A stretch of DNA of 5,260 nt from GCA-2786165 sp964625775 (GTDB lineage Bacteria > Pseudomonadota > Gammaproteobacteria > Legionellales > Legionellaceae): NCBI GenBank assembly GCA_964625775.1, contig CAZVEH010000081.1, forward strand, positions 1-5,260. Reading direction: 5' to 3'. Of the stretch, positions 1 to 5,083 are shown piece by piece. Every line of letters begins with the position of its first letter. The first letter of the stretch is position 1. The notes beneath the pieces were generated by a model. The model had not been told where the DNA came from. It ran no database searches and was given only the letters and a program-made list of their open reading frames with translations. The position numbers and the translations under genes are program-made.

Positions 1-22
1 TGATGCCATTGATTATGTGTTT

Positions 23-49
23 AAAACAGATCATTTAAAAATCAAATGA
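23..49 (-). terminator. weak AT-rich hairpin after the small coiled-coil gene
   Basis: Read on the minus strand, TCATTT (49-44) pairs with AAATGA (36-31) across a 7-nt loop. A T-rich tail, TCTGTTTT (30-23), follows. It begins directly after the TAG of the small gene. The stem is short and almost all A-T, so termination would be weak. The site may also serve a plus-strand gene entering from the left edge. Confidence 0.3.
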
Positions 50-193
50 CTATAATTGAGCGACTTGTTGTTGCAAAGCAATCGTTTGCTGTCGTAACAA
101 CGCCATTTGCTGTTGTAAAGCTTTGTCATCTTCAGAGCCCGCATAAGACAACATCGCGCTGGATAAAAGAACTACGCCCATAAATTGTTTCAT
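50..193 (-). CDS. small secreted coiled-coil peptide, 47 aa, unknown function
   Basis: I do not recognise this gene. It starts at ATG 193-191 behind a good ribosome binding site (GGGAGA, about 6 nt upstream) and ends at TAG 52-50. Residues 1-18 look like a Sec signal peptide: Lys2, hydrophobic stretch 4-15, and SYA before a likely signal peptidase I cut after Ala18. No lipobox cysteine is present. The mature part would be only ~29 residues. It has a clean 4-3 heptad pattern (Leu26, Met30, Leu33, Thr37, Leu40, Val44, Leu47) and a repeated segment ALQQQ-(M/V)-A-x-L at 25-33 and 39-47, exactly two heptads apart. This predicts a Gln-rich coiled-coil oligomer in the periplasm. Its size recalls Lpp, but the lipidated Cys and the terminal Lys of Lpp are absent. 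It could also be the surviving N-terminus of a larger envelope protein, although no coding continuation is visible after the stop. Confidence 0.65.
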   Translation of the reverse strand: MKQFMGVVLLSSAMLSYAGSEDDKALQQQMALLRQQTIALQQQVAQL

Positions 194-221
194 ATCATTC
201 TCCCTGTGTGCCTCTTATGTG

Positions 222-233
222 CAACATGTGTTG
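222..233. repeat. short inverted repeat upstream of the small gene
   Basis: CAACA and TGTTG flank a 2-bp centre, 29 bp upstream of the small-gene start codon. It could be an operator half-site pair. I could not place a convincing promoter next to it: the best -35 match on the minus strand is TTGTCA at 246-241, with no good -10 at normal spacing. Confidence 0.25.
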
Positions 234-312
234 TGTCTGTTGACAAAGCATTTGAGCTAAAAGGTTAAGCAAATTTTTATGTTTAGTTTTATGATTCAAG
301 AAGGGATCTTCT

Positions 313-408
313 ATGCAAAATTACGAGCACAAGACTAGTACTTTACGTGGACTTAGGTTGGGCCGAGATACCACTTTCATCACATCAATCATCAGTGTAA
401 AAGAATAA
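313..408 (+). CDS. possible 31-aa ORF, doubtful
   Basis: ATG at 313 is preceded by AAGGGA (301-306) with a 6-nt gap, and the frame closes with TAA at 406-408. A TTGACA box at 240-245 lies about 70 bp upstream, but its partner -10 around GGTTAA (263-268) is poor. The product (starting MQNYEHK, with a basic centre LRGLRLGRD) has no signal peptide, no membrane segment and no family I recognise. An open frame this short occurs often by chance. It is listed because the ribosome binding site is better than expected in otherwise empty DNA. Confidence 0.15.
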   Translation: MQNYEHKTSTLRGLRLGRDTTFITSIISVKE

Positions 409-473
409 ATCAATAGAAACCAAAACTGGCAGGATTATACGACGCAATTTAGAAGCTGACTAGTCATCTTTTA

Positions 474-595
474 CAAGACTGACGCAAAACCTGGAGAGCA
501 AAACACGTTTTGTTGCTCATGATGGAGTTTTAGTGAACTAAATGACCAAATTAAAACAAAGATTAACGCAGTGATCCAGGGTATGCATCGTTTTG
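474..595. mobile_element. MITE-like palindromic element, copy 1 (122 bp)
   Basis: This is a non-coding imperfect palindrome with terminal inverted repeats. The left end (474-496) matches the reverse complement of the right end (574-595) at about 17 of 23 positions with one gap. A central hairpin pairs TTTAG (529-533) with CTAAA (538-542). Identical TTTTA pentamers flank it at 469-473 and 596-600, as expected for a 5-bp target duplication, though the pentamer is low in complexity. It aligns end to end with 3906-4028 at roughly two thirds identity by hand, with single-base gaps only. The shared blocks include GTTTTGTT, CTAAATGACC, AATTAAAA and TTAACG. No transposase is present, so it would need one supplied from elsewhere. 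This is the more decayed copy. Confidence 0.7.
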
Positions 596-631
596 TTTTA
601 GATAAATTCCGTTAGATGTTTTGTTATGGGT

Positions 632-659
632 AAAAAAAACCCGCCAGAAGGCGGGTTTT
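632..659 (-). terminator. intrinsic terminator of the MOMP gene
   Basis: On the minus strand a GC-rich stem, CCCGCC pairing with GGCGGG around a TTCT tetraloop (649-646), is extended by four A-T pairs and runs into eight Ts (639-632). It begins 18 nt after the MOMP stop codon. This is a textbook Rho-independent terminator. On the plus strand the tail is only four Ts, so it works best for MOMP. Confidence 0.95.
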
Positions 660-676
660 CAAATCGGAAGATTTGA

Positions 677-1693
677 TTAAGCAACGTTGCCCAACCATTT
701 CAAACCAACGTAAGGACCTTGCAGACCGAAGTTCACGTCTGATGCAGTAGATGCATCGGCGTTTGGACCAGCAATAACACCGAAGTAGTTTACCCACATC
801 CAACCGATATCCAAAGTCAAGTCGCCTTGAGCTGTTGCATAACCGTAGGTCAATCCCAATTTAGCTTCTAATTCAGGAACGACTTGAACAGTGTTCGATG
901 AAGTAGTGACATATGCGCCAGTTGGAACATTTAGAAGAGTAGTGCTTGATTTGTTTGTACCAGCCAACAGTGCCATTGCACCATTTGCGTACATGCCTAA
1001 ACCATTGCCCCAATCATACGCGAAGTCAGAGCCCAAACGTGGACCAAAACCATTGTATGTAGGATTGTAAGTACGGTTAGTGCTGAAACCAGTCACAGGA
1101 TTAGCAACGCCGCCGGTAACAGTTTGAACAGTACCTGAAGCATCAATTTCGCCACGACCAGCTAGTCTAGCCCATTCAAAACCACCATGGAATCGAACGC
1201 TTTTCATATCACCGAAGTCAACGTGTTGACCCAGTTCAATATTCACAGCATCCCATTGTGGGTTAGCAGATACATAAGTACCTGGGTTGAAGGTTAGAGA
1301 ATCAATGTAGAAATTAGAGCCTGTACGATAATCAGGAACACCGCCAGTATAAGTAGCACCGCCTAATATTCTGCTGTTACCGTTGTTGATATGGTACCAG
1401 TTGACGTTCAAATCATTGCCTGTGCTGAAATGATAAGCACCTTCAATCATGAATCCCCAACCATATTTAGAACCGATATCGTTAGTCACTGAACCAGTAG
1501 CTGTAGAAGTAGTTAACGCTTTACGGCCAAGGTTTGAGTTCAGGTACAACGCTTTAGCACCTAAAGCCCAAGCAGTACTTTCGCAAGGAACAGTTACATT
1601 CACTGCGCTACAAACAGGACCCATTGTTCCAGCAAATACAGCACTAGAGCTGAATGCAAGAACAGCCACCGCTGTTTTTTTAAGATTTAACAT
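677..1693 (-). CDS. Legionella-type major outer membrane protein (MOMP/OmpS family porin)
   Basis: This 338-residue protein belongs to the Legionella pore-forming outer membrane protein family. Residues 1-21 form a signal peptide (Lys5-Lys6, hydrophobic core, VFA before the cut), giving a mature N-terminus GTMGPVC. The only two cysteines are Cys28 and Cys37, in the short segment before the barrel. Legionella MOMP is known to form disulfide-linked oligomers associated with peptidoglycan, and these residues are the natural candidates. The rest alternates amphipathic, aromatic-rich strands (YGWGFMIEGAYHF, LTLDIGWMWVNYFGVI) with Gly/Asn/Thr/Ser-rich loops, and ends in a strand (YVGLKWLG). No transmembrane helix is seen beyond the signal. 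The start ATG at 1693-1691 has GTGGAG about 7 nt upstream. The gene is monocistronic, with its own strong promoter and terminator, consistent with an abundant envelope protein. Family assignment is firm. Which paralogue it is (MompS or another) cannot be told here. Confidence 0.93.
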   Translation of the reverse strand: MLNLKKTAVAVLAFSSSAVFAGTMGPVCSAVNVTVPCESTAWALGAKALYLNSNLGRKALTTSTATGSVTNDIGSKYGWGFMIEGAYHFSTGNDLNVNWYHINNGNSRILGGATYTGGVPDYRTGSNFYIDSLTFNPGTYVSANPQWDAVNIELGQHVDFGDMKSVRFHGGFEWARLAGRGEIDASGTVQTVTGGVANPVTGFSTNRTYNPTYNGFGPRLGSDFAYDWGNGLGMYANGAMALLAGTNKSSTTLLNVPTGAYVTTSSNTVQVVPELEAKLGLTYGYATAQGDLTLDIGWMWVNYFGVIAGPNADASTASDVNFGLQGPYVGLKWLGNVA

Positions 1694-1805
1694 AAAGTTT
1701 CTCCACTTTTTTATTATTAATTTCCGTTTTTTTCAGTAAAAGCCATAACTTAGTATCGAGTTCAGCACGCCATCATCGCTCTAATCCGAAAACGTACTTA
1801 AAACG

Positions 1806-1834
1806 ATTATCAGCTCTCAATCTGCAATTGTCAA
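1806..1834 (-). promoter_or_regulatory. main sigma-70 promoter of the MOMP gene
   Basis: On the minus strand TTGACA (1834-1829) is followed by exactly 17 bp and then GATAAT (1811-1806), which is 11 of 12 consensus bases. Transcription should start near 1799, giving a 5' leader of about 105 nt before the MOMP start codon. The strength fits an abundant outer membrane protein. Confidence 0.85.
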
Positions 1835-1838
1835 CAGC

Positions 1839-1863
1839 GTTCCATATATTTTTCATATGGAAC
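1839..1863. promoter_or_regulatory. inverted repeat, probable operator of the MOMP promoter
   Basis: GTTCCATAT (1839-1847) and ATATGGAAC (1855-1863) are perfect 9-bp arms around a 7-bp AT-rich centre. The pairing extends outward as CAAC/GTTG after a small bulge. The site lies 4 bp upstream of the main -35 box, centred about 52 bp before the predicted transcription start. This is a plausible place for a dimeric activator, or for a repressor acting on the upstream promoters. The binding protein is unknown. Confidence 0.55.
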
Positions 1864-1880
1864 AGTTGGCATATCGTCAC

Positions 1881-1910
1881 TGTATCGGACCGGAGTACGC
1901 TTACTGTCAA
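1881..1910 (-). promoter_or_regulatory. possible second MOMP promoter
   Basis: A perfect TTGACA (1910-1905) is followed after 18 bp by GATACA (1886-1881), a weak -10 with three consensus bases. If used, its transcript would run through the 1839-1863 inverted repeat. Confidence 0.3.
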
Positions 1911-1916
1911 TTCATA

Positions 1917-1946
1917 AGTATTATTTAGTTATATTCATGCTGTCAA
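1917..1946 (-). promoter_or_regulatory. possible third MOMP promoter
   Basis: A perfect TTGACA (1946-1941) with 18 bp to AATACT (1922-1917), four of six consensus -10 bases. Together with 1905-1910 and 1829-1834 it makes three exact TTGACA boxes on one strand within 118 bp. Confidence 0.35.
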
Positions 1947-2004
1947 TAGTTTTGATGTTTTCTCTGTTTAACCCAGCGCCTTGTGCGCCATAGCAAGATA
2001 TCTA

Positions 2005-2038
2005 AGACTCTGGATCCTGAGTGAGCCTCAGGACGTCT
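2005..2038. repeat. inverted repeat in the MOMP-pyrC divergent region
   Basis: TCCTGAG (2015-2021) and CTCAGGA (2027-2033) are perfect 7-bp arms around TGAGC, with outer arms AGAC (2005-2008) and GTCT (2035-2038). No T-run follows on either strand, so it is not an intrinsic terminator. It could be a protein site or an RNA hairpin. No gene is visible in 1947-2140, and I see nothing else structured there. Confidence 0.4.
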
Positions 2039-2143
2039 AAATAAAGAGAGGATATAACGATTTTGTACCCTAATGTTATTTTGGCTCACACATGATTTTG
2101 GCCCGCCCAGAATGGGTAACAGTCTTCATAAACTAAAAAATCA

Positions 2144-2152
2144 TGTTATCAT
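2144..2152 (+). promoter_or_regulatory. extended -10 promoter for pyrC-rnt
   Basis: TGT-TATCAT gives the extended -10 TG (2144-2145) plus five of six -10 bases (2147-2152). The -35 region is poor, which is normal for extended -10 promoters. The start would be near 2159, giving a leader of about 43 nt. I see no strong leader hairpin of the kind that controls enterobacterial pyrC. Confidence 0.55.
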
Positions 2153-2201
2153 TTGGTCCATACTTTAAAATGCGCCTAGATAGGGACTCCTGGATACTAT
2201 A

Positions 2202-3230
2202 ATGCAACATGTAACTATAACACGTCCCGATGATTGGCATGTTCATTTGCGAGATAACGCCCTCTTGCCACATACTGTGAAAGCCACGGCCAAACATTTT
2301 GGCCGAGCATTGGTGATGCCTAATTTACAGCCGGCGCTCACTACGGTTTCATCTGTCTTTCAGTATCGGGAAAGAATACTTGCTCATGTCCCCCCAAACT
2401 CCTCTTTTCATCCTTATATGACCCTGTATCTCAATGACTCTGTATGTGAAGAGGAATTATCTCTGGCCGCGCAATGCCCTGATATCTTAGGTGCAAAACT
2501 TTACCCGGCGGGCGCAACCACACATTCAGAGGAAGGCGTTGATCAGATCACAGATCTCTATCCCTTGTTCGAGATCATGCAATCCTACGATTTGGTGTTG
2601 CAAGTACATGGAGAAGTCACCTTTGGAGATATTTTTGAACGAGAGGCGCTATTCATCGAAACCCAGTTACAACCTCTTATCAACAATTTTCCAAAATTGC
2701 GCATCGTGCTTGAACACATCTCCAGCAAAGCTGCAGTTGATTTTGTGATGCAAGCACCATCACAGGTGTGTGCCACAGTGACCCCACAACATTTGATGTA
2801 CCACCGCAATCATCTTTTGGTAGGCGGGATCAAGCCACATTATTATTGTCTCCCTATTTTAAAACATCAAACTGATCAAGTTGCGATCCAACAAGCGGTT
2901 CGTTCTGGTCATCCCAAGTTTTTCGCCGGCACGGATAGCGCGCCCCATGTACGATCGCAAAAAGAGAGTGCTTGTGGGTGTGCTGGAATATTTTCTGCGC
3001 CATACGCTGTTGCGTTCTATGCGCAAGTTTTTGAATCGCTGGATGCACTGCCTCGATTAAACGATTTTTTAGCACGATTTGGCGCCCAATTTTATCAGGT
3101 AGCGCAACAAACGGAGACCATTACCTTGCTCAAACAAAGCCAAATTATTGCAGCCAGTTTGCCTTTTGGACCAGACGAAGTCATTCCTTTGGCCGCTGGC
3201 GCGCAACTCAATTGGAGTGTGCATGAGTAA
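2202..3230 (+). CDS. pyrC: dihydroorotase, class II homodimeric type
   Basis: PyrC is the cytosolic zinc amidohydrolase that interconverts N-carbamoyl-L-aspartate and L-dihydroorotate, the third step of de novo pyrimidine synthesis. The 342-residue protein is full length (E. coli has 348) and carries the expected sites. These are the HVH metal motif in DDWHVHLRD (His13, His15), Arg17 and Asn41 for substrate binding, the carboxylated lysine Lys99 in KLYPAGATT, metal ligands His136 (HGE) and His172 (EHI), and catalytic Asp245 with His249 in GTDSAPH. The CGCAG signature follows. The start is fixed by an in-frame TAG at 2181-2183, with only a weak TGGA ribosome binding site 7 nt before ATG. The gene is first of a two-gene operon, and its last 8 nt overlap rnt, implying translational coupling. 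Nothing suggests transfer or decay. Confidence 0.98.
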   Translation: MQHVTITRPDDWHVHLRDNALLPHTVKATAKHFGRALVMPNLQPALTTVSSVFQYRERILAHVPPNSSFHPYMTLYLNDSVCEEELSLAAQCPDILGAKLYPAGATTHSEEGVDQITDLYPLFEIMQSYDLVLQVHGEVTFGDIFEREALFIETQLQPLINNFPKLRIVLEHISSKAAVDFVMQAPSQVCATVTPQHLMYHRNHLLVGGIKPHYYCLPILKHQTDQVAIQQAVRSGHPKFFAGTDSAPHVRSQKESACGCAGIFSAPYAVAFYAQVFESLDALPRLNDFLARFGAQFYQVAQQTETITLLKQSQIIAASLPFGPDEVIPLAAGAQLNWSVHE

Positions 3231-3828
3231 ACATCATACCCTGCTCAAGGAAAGGTTTCGTGGTTTTTTACCTGTTGTTATCGATGTGGAAACCGCTGGC
3301 GTAGACCCAGAGCGGTCTGCTCTATTAGAAGTTTGTGCTGTACTGATTGAAATGGACGATACCGGCTATTTTAGCCCTGGAGAGTATTTTTTTGAACATG
3401 TGATTCCTTTTGAAGGGGGTCAATTGGATCCCAAATCCCTTGAGTTCAATCAAATTGATCCTTTTCAACCCTTACGCTTTGCCGTAGATGAGAAAGCAGC
3501 GCTCACCCAATTATTTGCACCCATTAAACAAGCTATCAAACGGCATCATTGTCAACGGGCTGTTTTGGTAGGCCATAACGCTTGGTTTGACTTGTTATTT
3601 ATGAAGGCAGCCATCCAACGTTCCGGTCTAAGTTCGCCTTTTCATGCATTCACCTGTTTTGATACAGCAACGCTTGCTGGCGTGGTATACGGACAAACCG
3701 TCCTGGCAAAAGCAGCACAAGCAGCTGGCATGATGTTTGATGCAGATGAGGCGCATTCGGCCATCTATGATGCACAAAAAACTGCGGAATTATTTTGTAT
3801 TATGTTGAACACATGGAAATTAATGTGA
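3223..3828 (+). CDS. rnt: ribonuclease T (DEDDh 3'-5' exoribonuclease)
   Basis: RNase T trims 3' ends of tRNA (including CCA end turnover), 5S and 23S rRNA, and acts as a homodimer in the cytosol. The 201-residue product has the full DEDDh set: Asp21 and Glu23 in VIDVETAG, Asp123 in HNAWFD, and His178 with Asp183 in AHSAIYD. Three of the four substrate-stacking phenylalanines of E. coli are kept (Phe75, Phe122, Phe143). The fourth, E. coli Phe29, is Val27 here, and E. coli Glu73 aligns with Lys71. I chose ATG 3223 because GGAG (3214-3217) sits 5 nt upstream and the N-terminus then matches the family. A start at 3148 would add 25 residues buried in pyrC. The protein ends about a dozen residues before E. 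coli RNase T, which is probably harmless. It overlaps pyrC by 8 nt. Confidence 0.96.
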   Translation: MSKHHTLLKERFRGFLPVVIDVETAGVDPERSALLEVCAVLIEMDDTGYFSPGEYFFEHVIPFEGGQLDPKSLEFNQIDPFQPLRFAVDEKAALTQLFAPIKQAIKRHHCQRAVLVGHNAWFDLLFMKAAIQRSGLSSPFHAFTCFDTATLAGVVYGQTVLAKAAQAAGMMFDADEAHSAIYDAQKTAELFCIMLNTWKLM

Positions 3829-3836
3829 AAAACCAA

Positions 3837-3854
3837 ATCACACTGGTATGTGAT
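3837..3854 (+). terminator. short hairpin after rnt, weak
   Basis: ATCACA (3837-3842) and TGTGAT (3849-3854) form a 6-bp stem 9 nt after the rnt stop. There is no T-run after it, so it is at best part of a 3' end signal. The larger MITE-like hairpin downstream may also influence the 3' end. Confidence 0.25.
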
Positions 3855-3905
3855 CCTTGTCATTCAGCCCGATAAAAAATTCATTGTTACATCAACAGAG
3901 TCCAT

Positions 3906-4028
3906 CAGGAGTTAGGCAAAAGCTCGAGGTCGGGGCAAGTTTTGTTTTTAATGGGGGGTTTAGTTGGACTAAATGACCGAATTAAAAATAAAGCTTAACG
4001 AAAAGATCGAACTTTTGCCTAAGTCCTG
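3906..4028. mobile_element. MITE-like palindromic element, copy 2 (123 bp)
   Basis: This is the better preserved copy of the element at 474-595. The 22-bp terminal inverted repeats (3906-3927 and 4007-4028; core TTAGGCAAAAG) match at 20 of 22 positions. Pairing continues inward through GTTTTGTTTTTAAT (3939-3952) to a central hairpin, TTTAGT (3959-3964) with ACTAAA (3968-3973). The whole element is therefore one long imperfect palindrome. The flanking pentamers TCCAT (3901-3905) and TCCCT (4029-4033) match at four of five bases, consistent with an aged 5-bp target duplication. No coding capacity is seen. The ends recall those of some insertion sequences with GGACTTA-GCAAAA termini, but I cannot name the family. 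Confidence 0.8.
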
Positions 4029-4030
4029 TC

Positions 4031-4068
4031 CCTATTGGGACATTGGGCCAATAGGATTGGCCCAATGT
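4031..4068 (-). terminator. strong hairpin after ahpC with a competing second hairpin
   Basis: ACATTGGGCCAAT (4040-4052) and its exact complement (4056-4068) form a 13-bp stem with a 3-nt loop, 7 nt after the ahpC stop. No T-run follows on either strand, so it looks like a factor-dependent 3' end or an RNA-protecting hairpin shared by the convergent rnt and ahpC transcripts. A second stem, CCTATTGG (4031-4038) with CCAATAGG (4048-4055), is perfect over 8 bp. It uses part of the first stem, so the two cannot form together. Confidence 0.55.
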
Positions 4069-4075
4069 TGATACA

Positions 4076-4681
4076 TTATAGATTTTCAGCATGCTCAGCG
4101 AGATAGTGTGCAACACCTTCAGGTGATGCCTTCATCCCTGCTTGGCCTTTTGTCCAACCTGCAGGACAAACCTCACCATGTTCTTCATTAAACTGAACCG
4201 CATCAATGGTGCGTAATAATTCATCCACATTCCGTCCGATTGGCAGATCATTGACCGTTTGTGAACGAACAACGCCCATTTTGTCAATCACAAAAGCACC
4301 GCGAAACGCAACACCAGCAACGGGATGCTCTACACCGTATGCCTGACAAATCCCATGGGTCATGTCCGCTGCCATTGTATATTGCACAGGCCCAATACCA
4401 CCTTTATCAATCGGTGTATTACGATAAGCGTTATGGGTGAAATGCGAATCAATAGAAACAGCAATCACCTCTACGCCACGACTGTTAAAATCTTGGATAC
4501 GATGGTTTAAAGCAATCAGCTCAGAAGGGCATACAAACGTAAAATCTAATGGATAGAAGAATACTAATGCGTATTTACCTTTGATATGATCGTGTAAATT
4601 AAATTTATCTATGATTTTCCCATCTGCAGCAACTGCAGGTACTGTAAAATCTGGCGCTTTTCGACCCACTAACACACTCAT
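4076..4681 (-). CDS. ahpC: typical 2-Cys peroxiredoxin (AhpC/Prx1 type)
   Basis: This cytosolic thiol peroxidase reduces hydrogen peroxide, organic peroxides and probably peroxynitrite. The 201-residue protein has the peroxidatic motif P44-L-D-F-T48-F-V-C51, active-site Arg127 (FRGAF), and the resolving Cys172 in EVCPAGW. It is therefore a Prx1-subfamily dimer/decamer former, with a C-terminal extension longer than E. coli AhpC (187 aa). The C-terminal half also has GGIG (94-97) and Tyr193-Leu194 near the tail, close to the GGLG and YF pair of overoxidation-sensitive enzymes. I chose ATG 4681-4679, as it has GGAG 6 nt upstream. An ATG four codons earlier (4693-4691) contains that GGAG within its own first codons and is less likely. 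It lies 28 nt behind grxD in the same operon. No AhpF is nearby, so the reductant is probably thioredoxin, which is an inference. Confidence 0.95.
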   Translation of the reverse strand: MSVLVGRKAPDFTVPAVAADGKIIDKFNLHDHIKGKYALVFFYPLDFTFVCPSELIALNHRIQDFNSRGVEVIAVSIDSHFTHNAYRNTPIDKGGIGPVQYTMAADMTHGICQAYGVEHPVAGVAFRGAFVIDKMGVVRSQTVNDLPIGRNVDELLRTIDAVQFNEEHGEVCPAGWTKGQAGMKASPEGVAHYLAEHAENL

Positions 4682-4709
4682 TTTATTCTCCATTGACTGA
4701 ACGTTTCAT

Positions 4710-5036
4710 TTAAGCGACATCAGCTGCTGCGCGCTGTAACATAGGTTCTAACTCACCCGACGTATACATATCAGCAATGATATCAGACCCACCGACCAAC
4801 TCTCCTTTGACATATAGCTGAGGAAAAGTAGGCCAATTTGCGTATTGTGGTAATATTTGGCGAATTTCCGGATGAGCAATCACATCCACAGTAGCAAATG
4901 CCACACCACACGCTTCAATGCATTGTACCGCACGTGCAGAAAATCCACACAAAGGCTGTTTGGGACTACCTTTCATGTACAACAATATTGCATTTCCTGA
5001 GATTTGTTGTTTGATTGTATCCATTGTATCTTGCAT
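4710..5036 (-). CDS. grxD: monothiol glutaredoxin, CGFS type (Grx4/GrxD)
   Basis: Grx4-type glutaredoxins bind a [2Fe-2S] cluster between two monomers with glutathione and pass it to other proteins, often with BolA partners. The 108-residue protein is a single thioredoxin-fold domain. It has the CGFS active site (Cys30 to Ser33) at the E. coli position, KGSP (Lys22), Arg59, the cis-proline motif WPTFPQLY (68-75) and the glutathione-binding GGSD (82-85). I chose ATG 5036-5034 because GGTGGA (5049-5044) lies 7 nt upstream and the N-terminus then matches E. coli GrxD exactly in length. A GTG at 5048-5046, with AGG upstream, would add four residues (MEKD). It is first in the operon, followed 28 nt later by ahpC, linking iron-sulfur handling with peroxide defence. 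Confidence 0.95.
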   Translation of the reverse strand: MQDTMDTIKQQISGNAILLYMKGSPKQPLCGFSARAVQCIEACGVAFATVDVIAHPEIRQILPQYANWPTFPQLYVKGELVGGSDIIADMYTSGELEPMLQRAAADVA

Positions 5037-5083
5037 ATCTTTTTCCACCCATTACCTATTATGTCCAAAATTCAAATTGCAAA

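Larger units (their letters stand above)
194..473. other. non-coding gap left of the MITE-like element
   Basis: No convincing protein gene lies here apart from the doubtful ORF at 313-408. Near its right end is a perfect 10-bp palindrome, TGACTAGTCA (457-466), three bases before the 5-bp direct repeat that flanks the MITE-like element. No tRNA, rRNA or strong terminator was seen. Confidence 0.5.

Noticed and set aside
2..49. Open plus-strand frame from the left edge, ending TGA at 47-49, as the C-terminus of a neighbouring gene
   Set aside because: Fifteen codons without a stop are common by chance and nothing recognisable is encoded. It would end flush against the small minus-strand gene, which is possible but unproven.
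349..357. GGACTTAGG matching the end of the MITE-like element, as a third partial copy
   Set aside because: Only nine bases match, and neither the inner element nor a second end is found nearby.
1449..1739. Plus-strand 96-codon frame opposite the MOMP start
   Set aside because: It is antisense to a clearly real gene, has no ribosome binding site or known family, and ends in translated AT-rich leader sequence.
2198..2203. Perfect TATAAT overlapping the pyrC start codon
   Set aside because: There is no -35 box at 17 bp (CCTAGA) and transcription from it would begin inside pyrC.
3148..3222. 25-residue N-terminal extension of RNase T
   Set aside because: It lies entirely in another frame of pyrC, lacks a ribosome binding site and has no counterpart in the family.
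4691..4693. Earlier ATG for ahpC (adds MENK)
   Set aside because: The GGAG needed for the downstream ATG lies inside these codons and the family start fits the later ATG.
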